Assembly (NCBI GenBank): GCA_033439255.1
Contig: CM065879.1
Location: forward strand, 2,920,501 to 2,984,500
DNA from: Hericium rajendrae
Taxonomy: Eukaryota; Basidiomycota; Agaricomycetes; Russulales; Hericiaceae
Reading direction: 5' to 3'
DNA length: 64,000 nucleotides
The notes under the pieces were generated by a model that saw nothing but the letters and a program-made list of their open reading frames with translations, had not been told where the DNA came from and made no database searches. Both the position numbers and the translations under genes were made by a program. Within the stretch, counting starts at the first letter, position 1. Each line of letters opens with the position of its first letter. This document shows positions 9,923 through 20,116 of the stretch, one piece after another.

Positions 9923-11034
9923 ATGGAACCCGTGAATCCCAAGCATCACGGGCAGCTGTACTTCGCGGACGGCAACATTGTACTCATCGCTTGTACTGTC
10001 GCAGACGAGCATGTCGCTTTCCGGGTCCATCAGTCGATCATGGCGAGGAACTCACCTATTTTTGCAGATATGCTGAGTTTGCCGCCGAGTGGCGCAGTGG
10101 AAACGTATGACGGCGTCCCGCTCGTTCGCATGCCTGATTCAGCGGAGGACCTGGAGCGATTGTTGCAAGTGCTGTATAACCAACCGTGAGTCTGATTGCC
10201 CCGTTCATTGTTCTGCACGCATTCAAAAGAATTGGATTTAGAATGTTACAAATCAAACGCTTCGATCCCAATACCCCGCTCATCGTGAAGCCTTTGCTTA
10301 TACTGGCCAACAAATACGAGATCCAGCACCTGCGCACGAACATCATTCAGAAGCTGGAGGAGGACTGGCCACAGACCTTGAGCCAATGGGACGAGATAGA
10401 ACACTATGCCGAGGGCAAGGCGAAGACCTGCGCTCAAGAAGTCCAATGGGAGCGTACCTGCGATGACTTTCCCGATCTACATCTACCGGAGCCCGCCTCG
10501 GCCATAAACCTCAGCCATGCTTGCAATGTACCGAGCATCCTTCCCGCAGCGTTTTACCATCTTTCCAGGATCTCGATACTGCACGATTGGGACAGGACCC
10601 ATGTCACGCTGGAAGACAACGGCATTCCGGACTACTCGGATCTGGTGAATGGCACTCGCACTGCGCGGTGGAACTTGCTCAGCAAGGAAGACTTTGTTTG
10701 CCTGCTCACAGGGAGAGAACGTTTGAAAGATGCGGTGAACGTCAGGATCTGGGCAGAACACAACGCTCTTATCACCCATCCCCACGCGAGTGGGGACTCT
10801 GGCGGCTGCAAAACCAAGTATTGGTCGAACGTTTGGAGTGTCGTAGAGCGCAAGTGTCAAGAAAGCTCCGATGTCTTGAAGGAACTGTATGATGTCGATG
10901 GATTTCTGAAGAGTTCGGGGAACCCTGGTCTTTGCTTTTCCTGCAAACACAAAATTGAGAAAGGGATAGACACGGTTCGGAATGGAATATGGAATGATCT
11001 TCGCGATCTTTTCGATTTGCCACCACGGGCATAA
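9923..11034 (+). CDS. BTB-4: intact BTB/POZ-domain protein (subfamily A)
   Basis: This is the only subfamily A copy that reads through without correction. Exons are 9923-10185 and 10242-11034, with a 56-nt phase-2 intron, giving about 351 aa. The BTB domain covers residues 1-90 (GQLYFADGNIVLIA, AFRVHQSIMARNSPIFADML, LVRMPDSAEDLERLL). The middle carries LKRFDPNTP-like IKRFDPNTPLIVKPLL, then PEPASAINLSHACNVPSILP and RTARWNLLSKEDFVCLLTGR. The tail has the CxxC segment LCFSCKHKI and ends FDLPPRA. A leader intron (9855-9921) ends one base before the ATG. BTB proteins of this kind are expected to bind CUL3 through the BTB fold; the partner of the C-terminal half is unknown. No signal peptide or membrane helix is seen. 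Confidence 0.88.
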
Positions 11035-11039
11035 TCGCG

Positions 11040-11097
11040 GTGCGTGCGCGGATGTGGAATGATCGTGGTCGTGGCGCTGATGAATTATTCTACTCAG
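11040..11097 (+). other. Intron-like block after the BTB-4 stop
   Basis: GTGCGT lies 5 bases after the TAA; CGCTGATGAA and CTCAG before GAAATCG complete an intron-like unit matching those after BTB-2 and BTB-3. Confidence 0.5.
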
Positions 11098-11372
11098 GAA
11101 ATCGTTTCTACGAATCTTCTCTTGTTATCGAGTAACCATTCCTTGCGGTTATGGCCATCATATTGCAGCATTCCACGGTTGGGCGAGATATAGGATGCGG
11201 ATACACGATGTCGACATGTACCATGTAATATATGCAGACTGTCTCCTGGAGATCCTCATGCTCTGTCGATGGTTCCAGATGAGACTTCGAAACTTACATG
11301 TCGAGATACACATTACAGACTTGAGACACAACACCCAGAACCATATAAACGAGACAACTGATTTTCTATCAG

Positions 11373-13096
11373 TCACCGGATACCGCAAGGTCCCTCAATC
11401 ATGCTCCGCTGCCTCTTTATCTCCTTCCGCCTTCCCCATACGTCCCAGATCTTCAGCTGCTTCTCCTCGGGAACAGCAAAGACGATCTTCTGCCCATTCG
11501 GGCTCAGAACGCTGCCGGCTATTGTGTTCGTGGCTGGGTATTCGGTCGTCACATGGTTCAGGGTAGGGTATGAGTGAACGACGACGGCGTTGGCCATTAT
11601 TCGAGGCATGAAAGGCGAAGGATCTTCTTCGCTGGTTCTCGCTGTACTGTGAGTGCTGAGCAGTTCCTTGCACTGTGTGGACCACTGCAATGATGTCACT
11701 TGGGCATCCAGCTCAAGGATGTTGGGAGAAAGTGCGTTTGGCGACGACTCGTTGATGTTCCACAGCTTGATGGTACCCGCACCACTGGCTACCGCATCTC
11801 CTGATGCCAACGTCTTTAAAGACCACGGACACCATGCCAAAGCCTGACCAAATGGCCCGTCAGTGGGAGCGAAAGATGAGGTATGCAAATCACTTGCCTT
11901 CACGACGCCGTCATGCTGCATTTTTCGGCGACGCTGGATCAGGTCGCCGACGTCGAGCGGCCCATTCCTGCGGGAATCCCAGCAGTAGATGATACCGCTT
12001 TCATCCCCGCTCGCGAGGATCCTGCCGTCATGGTTCCAGGCCAGCGAGGAGATCCGCGCCTGGTGTCTCAGCACCTTCTTTGCCTGGTCCTTCATCTTGC
12101 TCGGCTCCTTGATCCGGGTGTCGAAATGGCGGATTGCGCCCTTTCTCCGCCGACCGCCAGCGTCGCACCGCTCCATTTCATTGCCGTCACGGGCTTCGTC
12201 CGCCATTCTGTGATCATCTTTTGTGCCGCGAGATCCCATATCTGGACGTACCCCTGCGAGGTCGCGAGCGAGACCGTATTGGGGAAGAGCTCGTCTCCGC
12301 ACTCGAGCAGCCGAAGCATACCGAGGTCTTCCTTCAGCTTCGCGAGGCCGACGATGTCCTGGCTGGTCGCCAGATTCTTGAGGTAGACCCGGTTTCCGCG
12401 GCCGAACACGATGATGTTCTTGTGCGACCAGCTGACGGGCCATGTGTGCCCGATGCAGTCGTCCGAGCCTGCGAAGTCGATGGAGATCTTGGCATTGCGC
12501 AGGAAAAACTTCGCAGAGGTGTCGGGCCATGTCGGAATCAATGGGCGAGTTCGAGCGGAAGGAGGCGTCGGAGCGAAGGTCCCTGGTCGGCGTAAACGGG
12601 CCTGATATGGAATGGGTTCGCGATGGCGTCGCCGGCCGTGAGACGGCGGTCATTGACGATGCGCGGCTCAGCGAGTGACGAGTCTGGCGATGGGGTAGTC
12701 TAGGAGCTTCAGGTCCAGCGGTGGAATCGCGCCGGGGGCGGTCACGCTGGAGACATCAGTGATCAGAATGAAGCGCTTACAGCTGGCGCGGGATGACTGA
12801 CCAGTAGTCGAGGGGGATTGCAATCGTCGTTTCGAGGAATGGGGCACGAATATCGAGCACTTCAGTGTCTATACGCTTCAGTCGTTTGCGATCGTTCTGC
12901 CCATCGTCCGCTGTCGGGGTCAGGGCGCGCTTCCTGGCAGGTGCAGGCTCTTCTCCCAGATCTGAAGTGTCTGGGCCCCGAGAAGGCCCAGGCTCAGACG
13001 AGCTGTAATTCCAAAATTAGTGTTTATGTCGGTACTTCAAGTAGCAAAGGACAAACGGCGTCTCCTGGGGGATGACCTGGGAGCTTGTAGGGCCAT
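11373..13096 (-). CDS. WD40 APC/C coactivator (Cdc20/Cdh1/Ama1 family)
   Basis: These proteins recruit substrates to the anaphase-promoting complex. The WD40 propeller is clear: KFFLRNAKISIDFAG, GYVQIWDLAAQKMITEW, RISSLAWNHDGRILASGD, VKALAWCPWSLKTLASGD (after splicing) and AGTIKLWNINESS. The last residues are GPCGIR, that is, the C-terminal Ile-Arg tail that docks coactivators on TPR subunits of the APC/C. A short first exon (13096-13077) and an exon ending in PFLETTIAIPLDY can be joined upstream. Single-base shifts are needed near 12670, 12530 (extra C in CCC) and 12155 (missing G in GGG); the two in homopolymers suggest sequence error. I see no clear C-box (DRFIP-like). The WD repeats carry SGDESG rather than the usual GGNDN, so a meiotic Ama1/Mfr1-like member is possible. 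Confidence 0.75.
11844..11897 (-). other. GC-AG intron in the APC/C coactivator gene
   Basis: A 54-nt intron begins GCAAGT and ends TCAG, with CACTGAC as a likely branch point. Removing it joins HDGVVK to ALAWCPWS, the conserved Cdc20-family junction. Because 54 is divisible by three and the intron has no stop, retention would insert 18 residues in frame. Confidence 0.75.
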
Positions 13097-13377
13097 CTGA
13101 AGAGATGGGATGTGTGAACGCGAAAAACAAGATCAACGATCCGGTGGCAGACGTAGATATTCGTTTACCGAAAAGGAAATCTGGCGCCCGATTATCTCAG
13201 CAAATGGGCGCGTTGTGTACGCGTTGTTTGTGAATCACCATCACATGCCTTTCGTCACACTCCTATTGTTCTTGTGACACGCGCGTTTACCCCGGTCCCC
13301 GACGCCGACAGGCGTGGACTGAAGGTACATTTCTTGACTCCGAGTAACAAATTTACTCGCATCTTTCATTAACCCAG

Positions 13378-14484
13378 ATGGCTTCAGGAAGCACTCCTAG
13401 ACGCCATGATGCATTATACTTTGACGATGGAAACATTGTCATGAGTGCCATTTCGGCGAACACTGACGCAGGGAGCGTCGTGTTCAGAGTGCACAAGTCG
13501 GTCATGGCTAAGCATTCGCCTGTTTTCGCAGACATGTTCTCCTTGCCAGATACAGGGACAGCGGCTGAAACGTTTGATGGAGCCCCGTTGATCTGCATGC
13601 CCGATGCTGCTGAAGACCTGCAGAAGCTCCTTGAAGCGCTGTATTGCCAACCGTAAGCACGTCGACTTGCCAGTGCTGAATGATCAGAGACGAGCAGTTC
13701 ATGTAGTCCCTTCACCCTCGTTGCATTAAGCCCCCATAATCCCTCCATTGCAAGGCCGGTGCTTGCCTTATCAACAAAATATGAAATAACACACCTGCGC
13801 CAGCTCACAGTCGACCGACTGGAAGCAGACTGGCTCAGCGCTCACCCTCGAAAAATGGGACGCACTCGAGGATATGGCTATGAGCAACGCAGTCATCATT
13901 ATCGGCCCCAGGGCCATTTATCGACGATCTCTTCCCGAGCCAGCATCTGCAATCCGCCTTGCGCGCGACTTCGATATTCCAACCATTCTTCCGGCGGCAT
14001 TCTACCACCTTTTACGCATACCAGTTGCCGATGATTGGAATATGCTTCACAAAGATAACCCTCGAGCTACCGCAGAAATGCTTCGAACTGGAAAACGGAC
14101 TGCGAAATGGGACCTTCTTCGTGCAGAGGATCTGTTGACCGTGCTGCGCGGGCGCGATACGCTGCTTCGCGCCTTGAACACAAAATCTTCACCATCTCGT
14201 TAGAGCCCGAACACCCTGAGGATGAAGAACGATGCGACAAATTCGAGGGCTATTCAGCCTTATTCGACATCGTGAAAGGTTGTGAGTGGGCACAGCAGTC
14301 TTGCGACAATCCCGGGGATGTGCTTCTCGTACTGCGCCATTCAGCGTGGGCTACGAGGATGAATAGAAAGCTAAACTTATGTTCCGAGTGCAAGTCTCGG
14401 ATGGAACTCAAGATACATGAACTAAGATTCTCGCTGTGGAGTCGGCTGCCACAGATCTTTGGTCTAGAGGACACTCTGGAATAA
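13378..14484 (+). CDS. BTB-5: BTB/POZ-domain protein (subfamily B)
   Basis: The start at 13378 follows a leader intron (13325-13377) directly. The BTB core has RRHDALYFDDGNIVMSA, FRVHKSVMAKHSPVFADMF, LICMPDAAEDLQKLLEALYC and the usual phase-2 donor. Exon 2 carries ARPVLALSTKYEITHLRQL, PEPASAIRLARDFDIPTIL, RTAKWDLLRAEDLLTVLRGR and the CxxC segment LCSECKSRM, ending IFGLEDTLE. These features place it with BTB-6 to BTB-9, 20 kb away on the other strand, not with its neighbours BTB-1 to BTB-4. Frame changes are needed near 13838 and 14190; both sides are recognisable, so decay and sequence error cannot be told apart. Confidence 0.7.
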
Positions 14485-16279
14485 TATGTGCAGTGTCAAC
14501 GGCTTTGTAAGATTTCTTTGGTTAAGCTGGAAATTATCTCTGATAATCTTGACTGCAGATATGTTGTTCCATACATTTCGCTTGGATTAGGTCTGGAAGT
14601 GCGATGGAAACCGCTATGTAATGCTACTTCACTTCTATTCTTGAATTCAGCGGCTATGTTGCTGATTTTTAAATTATCGAAGGAACGCAGCTGCTCGTTA
14701 TGACTCAATAGACTTTGAGCCACAACGTGGCCGTGGCTTCGGATCTTTTAGCTGTTTGCACTCGTCTGCATCAGATGCGCCGACGCTTGTCGTTTAATTC
14801 AAGCTAGTGGCATTTTTTTTTTCGGGCATATATCGACCGAAGGCCAAAGGGCAGGTTCGAGCTACGATCGGGACCCTTTCATTTTTCCGCTTCAAGATGC
14901 ACAATACAACCTGTAGCCGCGGCATTTACGCGATTCGCCATCACGCATATTGCATGCCGCTAGGTGACACCAGCTACAGACACGGTGTATCTGCGCAGAG
15001 GCGTATACTTCGCCAACCATTTTGTCATCCCGATCAGGCTCCAGTCCGACACATTGACCCTGCACACAAGGCGGCGTTAGGTGGCTTTATAGGCCGCATT
15101 GCTTCGCCGCTGATGGCCTCCGGGACAAATGCTCCCAGTAACTTGGCCCGAAGACGAGAACACGACGAAAATAGGCATGCATGACGCCTACGCATCACTC
15201 GAGTCTCACACTGTCTCAGACTGTGGGTCGCACGACTCAAGAATCGCTGTTCAGCTTGCGTTGTAGGCACGCCGTGGTGCCTTGCCGCACGCCCCCTTCC
15301 GCATGCAGTGGCAGCGGGACAGCTTCTCTGAAAATGACACGGAGCATGGCGCTTCTGTGCATGTGCAATCCACGAATCAGCTCTTGCCGTGCATGTTGGC
15401 TCGCGGACCCAATCATGGCAAACGCAGTCATACAGAACGTGGTCACGTCAAAGAGACTCAGGGTTTATTGCTTGGTCGACCTATGCGGCGCCACAGGCTC
15501 GGCCACCCGCTCAATTTCCGGACACGGAGGTAGAGAAGCATCTCCCGGGATCTCAATGCTATCCGTTGCCGCTTGCCTCATAAGACAATATTCGTTGATT
15601 GCCTTAAAGCTACCGATGGCGTAAGAGAGTCACTTTGCATGCTGCCGGTTCTGTTATTAACTTCGCACTCAACAGCATCTCGGAGGAGGACGTCTCCGGC
15701 GATGCGCGCGTGTTCGTCGAGCCCAAGCTTCACACACAATTTTTAGCATCGACGAATGTCTTGGGTCGTTGCACATGAGTCGCAGGGATCTCACGGGCGA
15801 ACGCCGCCCGCTGTCGCCACCCGGGCGTGCCATGTGGTCGCCAGGATTGGCACGCCGGGTTGAAATATCGGGCTTCATTGCATTCCACCACTGACGGAAC
15901 TCGATGCCACGAATGGCAGCGATGTTCTCGGCCGAAAGTGGTTAAGGTTCGAGTGTGCCTGCGTGCTGCTTCTTGCGACTTGGCGGCCCCGGAAGCAGAC
16001 ATCTAGGGTCAGTTGGTAGCGCTCCGGGAGACTGAGTCGCCGCGATACAGCGGCGTGGCTGGACAGTGGTGGACGAGCGGTAGCTTCAGAGGGAAGTATA
16101 TCACATGGGGCAGCGAGCAACGCTCGAAAATAGAATACAGTCGTCTCGGACCTATTGCGTAATTGGTATCATGGGCCATGCTATTGCGGGTAGTGATATA
16201 ACGGTTGCTCGTAACTTGTACATTCCTTGCTCTCGGGCTTCATCTCCTAGTGACCGTGGCTTTTGCAGGCGCTCATGAT
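14485..16279. other. Gene-poor spacer, 1.8 kb
   Basis: Frames up to about 147 codons occur on both strands but none has a recognisable domain, splice pattern or neighbour-like composition. A run of ten T lies near 14812-14822. I see no transposon ends. Confidence 0.4.
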
Positions 16280-17018
16280 TTAGCTTTGTTGGCCTGCCTC
16301 TTCACGTTGGCGCTGCACCGTCTTCGTCCACAGCGAATGCGCCACACGGACAACGTCCGACTCTGGATGCTGCAACTTGGACACAGCATCATTGATGTCC
16401 AGCAGATGCCCGACATATGACTGCTCGTCCGCCATGCCGGTATTCTCGTGCCGCACCTTCCGCCGCTCGTCAGCGCAGCCCGCGGTCGAGGCAGCCCATG
16501 CGACTCACCGCATCCGCGGGTATCTGGCCGACATAGTAGAATGCCATGTACTCCTCGCCGGGATCGACGCGCCCGTCCCGATACGGCTGCGGCCCCCACC
16601 GCAGCAGCTGCACGTAGACGGGCTCCGTCCTCAGGCCGTCCTGCTCCGCCGATGTAGGGCTCGGCCCCAACGGCGCGCGGGAGGGTATGTACAGCGGGAG
16701 AAACTCCGCCCTGTATCCCGACTGCATGGCAGACCATAAGCCAGCTCCGCGCGTGCATGGAAAGACACAAACCTCCTCGTACGCCTCGCGCAGCGCGCAC
16801 TGCTCGAGGCTCTCGCCGACGTCCTTGCGCCCGCGGGGGAGGAACCACGCGTTGCTCGCGGCGTCGTGCACGACAACGACTTTGCCCGTCGCGGGCTGGA
16901 TGATCGCCATCGACGCGGCGAGCATGAAGTCCGATGCGAACCAGGCGCTGTCCGGCACTGCGGGGGTCGACAACCGCGACAACGTCGCGGGCTCGGGCTG
17001 CGCTTGGCGTCGCCGCAT
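16280..17018 (-). CDS. Nudix hydrolase
   Basis: Nudix enzymes cleave nucleoside diphosphates linked to another moiety; fungal relatives include diphosphoinositol-polyphosphate and Ap4A hydrolases. Three exons: 17018-16773, 16721-16509 and 16456-16280, with introns 16722-16772 and 16457-16508. Splicing restores a complete Nudix box, GRKDVGESLEQCALREAYEE followed by SG, matching GX5EX7REUXEEXGU. Before it stand KVVVVHDAASNAWFLPRG, and after it EFLPLYIPSR and GEEYMAFYYVGQIPADA. The C terminus is MADEQSYVGHLL, then a helical tail ending REEAGQQS. No signal or targeting peptide is obvious. The start at MRRRQAQPEP is the first in-frame ATG. The exact substrate cannot be read from sequence. Confidence 0.8.
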
Positions 17019-17781
17019 GGCCTTCTATCGCCTGGTTGGATAGACGGCTACTTGGATTGGTTTGTCGGCAAAGGTAAACCTTTGGTGAAGGAGTGTCTGG
17101 CAATGGCGCCGAACGTTTGCGAGATTGTAGGAAGATGGGACTGGGACGCCACACTGCCGCTCAAGTTGAGGCAGCGGGGCCGAAGGTTCGGCGCACGTAA
17201 CGGACGTCGCCCAATTTGGTAGGCCTTGTAGTTCATCATGTAGCAAGAAATGGGTCCTCGCACGTCCTCGAAAAGTCACGGAGGAAAGAAATACAAAAGA
17301 TGAAGTAAATGAGGTATGATCCTGTCGAGGAAGAGCCTCATGCAAACTTTGAAGATCTGACGACCCTCGGCCCCAGTTGCTGCGCCGGGACCGCCGAGGT
17401 CAGCCGGAGGTCAGCGCATCTTATCGTGGCCCTCCAGCCCAGCCAATCTGTGACCTGAATTTCACCTGCTTGCTGGGGTTACCAGGCGCCAGCCATGCTT
17501 CGTCGCCACATGCATGCGTGCAGACCACTGTTTAAGTCCGACTAACCCCGTTCGTACGCCTAGGATGTGCAAACTGAATCCAGTGTGCGTAAGAGAAGAC
17601 ACTTCCTTCGGCCGAAACAAACTAGAACCCAGAAACACGAACTTGGACCGTTATAGTACATCCACCGGAGGACACACGAGGGGAAATCAAAACGAAGGCC
17701 AATGGCGTGGCCGCCTTGACACGGCAGCAGGTCGAGACACCCGGAAATGAAGGCGTAGCAGACCGGCCTAGCACGAGCAGA
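17019..17781. other. Intergenic between F-box A 3' end and Nudix 5' end
   Basis: No gene is supported. It should contain the Nudix promoter and the 3' end of F-box gene A; both are transcribed on the minus strand. Confidence 0.4.
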
Positions 17782-19708
17782 TCACCTCCGTCTGCCCATG
17801 AAGAAACAGCCCTCGTAACCTGGGACTGCAGGCGGGCTTAGCGTGTCTCGCCATCTCCCAGCCATGTTTCCGCTGACATCCCCAACGAGGTAGCCTCGGT
17901 ATAGCCACTTTCCGCGGTCGCCGTCATCCACCTATTTGAAACGAGTGTCTTTGAGCGGTGAAACTAAGCCCCGAACGTCGCACTCACGTATTCTTTCGAT
18001 AGGCTGATGAAACCGTCGTCCCGTCGAATGCGACCGATCAAGTTGAATTGTCCCCAGGCGGAGTGTCCCTAACACCGAACATCAGCCAATGCCGCAAAGA
18101 AACAAGTCGGCACGTACCTCGCCCGCTACAAGGATTTCCAAAACCCGGGAGGCATATTCTGGCGTAATCTGGGCATCTTCCTTCGTCCGGTGGTAAAACA
18201 ACGTAGAGGCGCGGCCAGGCTCGTGCACCTTAAGCCCGTCGCGGACGATCTGGATGTCGATGCCCGCCGGGAGGTATGCTCGAAGGGGGTCTCCGGGCGA
18301 CAGCGGCTTGTAGCTATCGGGATTGGCGGCCAATTCGTCCTCGGATTCGGGCGCGAGGAGATGATATTCGCATAGCTTCCACGTCTGTTGATGCCGGGCA
18401 ACCAAACTTTTGTGGAGCGTCGGGGGCGGGGCGCCCGAAAGAAGGGCTGCATATGCAGTAAAGTCCATATACTGGATATATTTCCGTATGGGTCAAACGG
18501 CGCGATGGCTTTGAGGCAGCAGCACGCACGGTAAAAAGGCCCTCCCAGACACCTTCCATGCTTCCTGGCCGGAATGCGCCAGGAGGATCGCGTTTAGTGC
18601 CCGGCGTTGCTAGATTCAGGCAGCGCTTCCACTCGCTCTCCCATTCCCTGCTCATAGGTATCTGCGTCGCAACGGACGATGGATTTAAAGGAGATGCATG
18701 GAGGGAAACTTCGGCGGGGGACGTCGACTTCGGTGCTAAACTAAGATAGGATAGGATAGCCGGAGCAGCGAGAGGAGTGGGGGCCAACGGCGGATAATCA
18801 GCATATGACAATGGAATGCTCGACTGTCTGAGTGACAGCTCAGGCTGGAAATCCGCCCAGGAAGGCTGGCAAACGGGATACTAGATGGGGACGAGATGAG
18901 TCAGCATCAAATGTAACGAGACAAAGTAAGGACATGGCAGCCTCAAGTGGGACAAGACACGTCCCGTCGCAGAGGTGTAAGGCATGGCCTGAAGCGAAAT
19001 TACTTGCCTGATGCGCAGCAAGAGCAAGAAGCTTCAGAATGCTAATGACAGTCTTGAAAGTTGTATCGTCCAGTATCGTATAGTCCTCTGCGAAGCGTCA
19101 ACACCCGACAGCGGCGATCATCACGGCAACCTACCGGGTCGAAGCAGGAACCAGAACAGCCACATCGTGAGCGCTGCGATGTCAGTACTCGGCGGCCAGA
19201 GGTTGTCGCGCAGCGCGGCGGTCGCGCACGAGGCGCCGTGCGGATCGAACCAGAAGTCGCGCAGCCAGAGGTCCATGCCCGCATACTCCCTCAGCTGCCG
19301 CTCGTTGAGCCCGTCATTCTCCAGCATCATGACGTACGCCATCCACAGCATCTCGTGCGTGCGCAGCGCGTCCTCATCGCTCGGGGGCGTGTCGTGCAGG
19401 AAGCAGTCCGTGCGCGTGCGGATGCGACGCAGGAGCACGAAGCGGCGCTGCAGCGCGGCGGCGAGCTTCGGCGCGGTGGTCGCATGGGGCCCGAGACGGC
19501 GCACAACGGCGCTGGCGTCGAACTTGGCGGCGAAGATGCGCGCGTAAAGGTGCGGGTTGGCGGCGGGCGATAAGCCGGATGCGAAGCGGCGGCCGGTGAG
19601 CAGCAGGGGCACGATGTCGGCTGGCGGGCCAACGAGGGTGGTGGTTGCGGCGAAGAAGGCGATGTGCTCGAGGACTTCGTGGGGAATGAGGTCGAGCAAG
19701 GCGGGCAT
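17782..19708 (-). CDS. F-box protein A (divergent basidiomycete family)
   Basis: Substrate-receptor candidate of SCF ubiquitin ligases. Six exons: 19708-19135, 19087-19008, 18880-18530, 18471-18118, 18068-17988, 17931-17782. The F-box-like N terminus is LLDLIPHEVLEHIAFFAATT, GPPADIVPLLLTGRRF, LYARIFAAKFDASAV. It continues through LREYAGMDLWLRDFWFD, TVISILKLLALAAHQYPVC and FRPGSMEGVWEGLFTYMDFT, then PGDPLRAYLPAG. The end is a beta-rich domain, HSAWGQFNLIGRIRRDDGF, KWLYRGYLVGDVSGNMAGRW and PGYEGCFFMGRRR. All six exons read without frameshift. The second intron starts GCAAGT (a GC-AG intron). It lies in tandem with the related F-box gene B. The family is widespread in Agaricomycetes; its substrates are unknown to me. 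Confidence 0.85.
18881..19007 (-). other. GC-AG intron in F-box gene A
   Basis: A 127-nt intron with donor CAG/GCAAGT and acceptor CATCTAG joins LALAAHQ to YPVCQPSWADFQPE, as in family members I remember. This is the second GC-AG intron in the window. Confidence 0.7.
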
Positions 19709-20116
19709 GGTGGTGGTAGGAGGGCAAGGCGGGTGGCCGTATGGGGAAAGAGGGGCGGGCGTCTTGGAGCATACGGACGGTGGTGGGTCGGTCGGTCGTC
19801 GTCTCTCATCTCCGAAGCTTTGCGCCACGAAGTGCTCGACGAAATGATTCCGAGGTGATTCAGCAGTCTTCTATTAGCTATGATACATTCATCGACGACA
19901 TATATATTACACCCGACCTGCAGGCTGAACAACTGTCCTCGTGACAGCCCCGGTCTACTATCCGAATAAGTATGTCAGAGAGGTGAGGCTACGAGAGTTT
20001 GAAAACTGTGATGAAAGCGTCCGTATATGTTGCGTTTGATAGAACCCAGTCCGCGTGATAGCAAATATCCCTTCTTCGACCGTGCCTCGGACAGTGAGCA
20101 GGCCGCGTGACCCCAC
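19709..20116. other. Spacer between F-box genes B and A
   Basis: About 400 bases without a gene. It holds the F-box A promoter and the F-box B 3' end. Confidence 0.5.

Noticed and set aside
12666-13096. A separate small gene upstream of the WD40 coactivator
   Set aside because: The exon at 13002-12802 can be spliced in the same direction and phase and lies immediately next to the WD40 gene with almost no room for a terminator and promoter; the stop at 12666 is better explained by a one-base shift.
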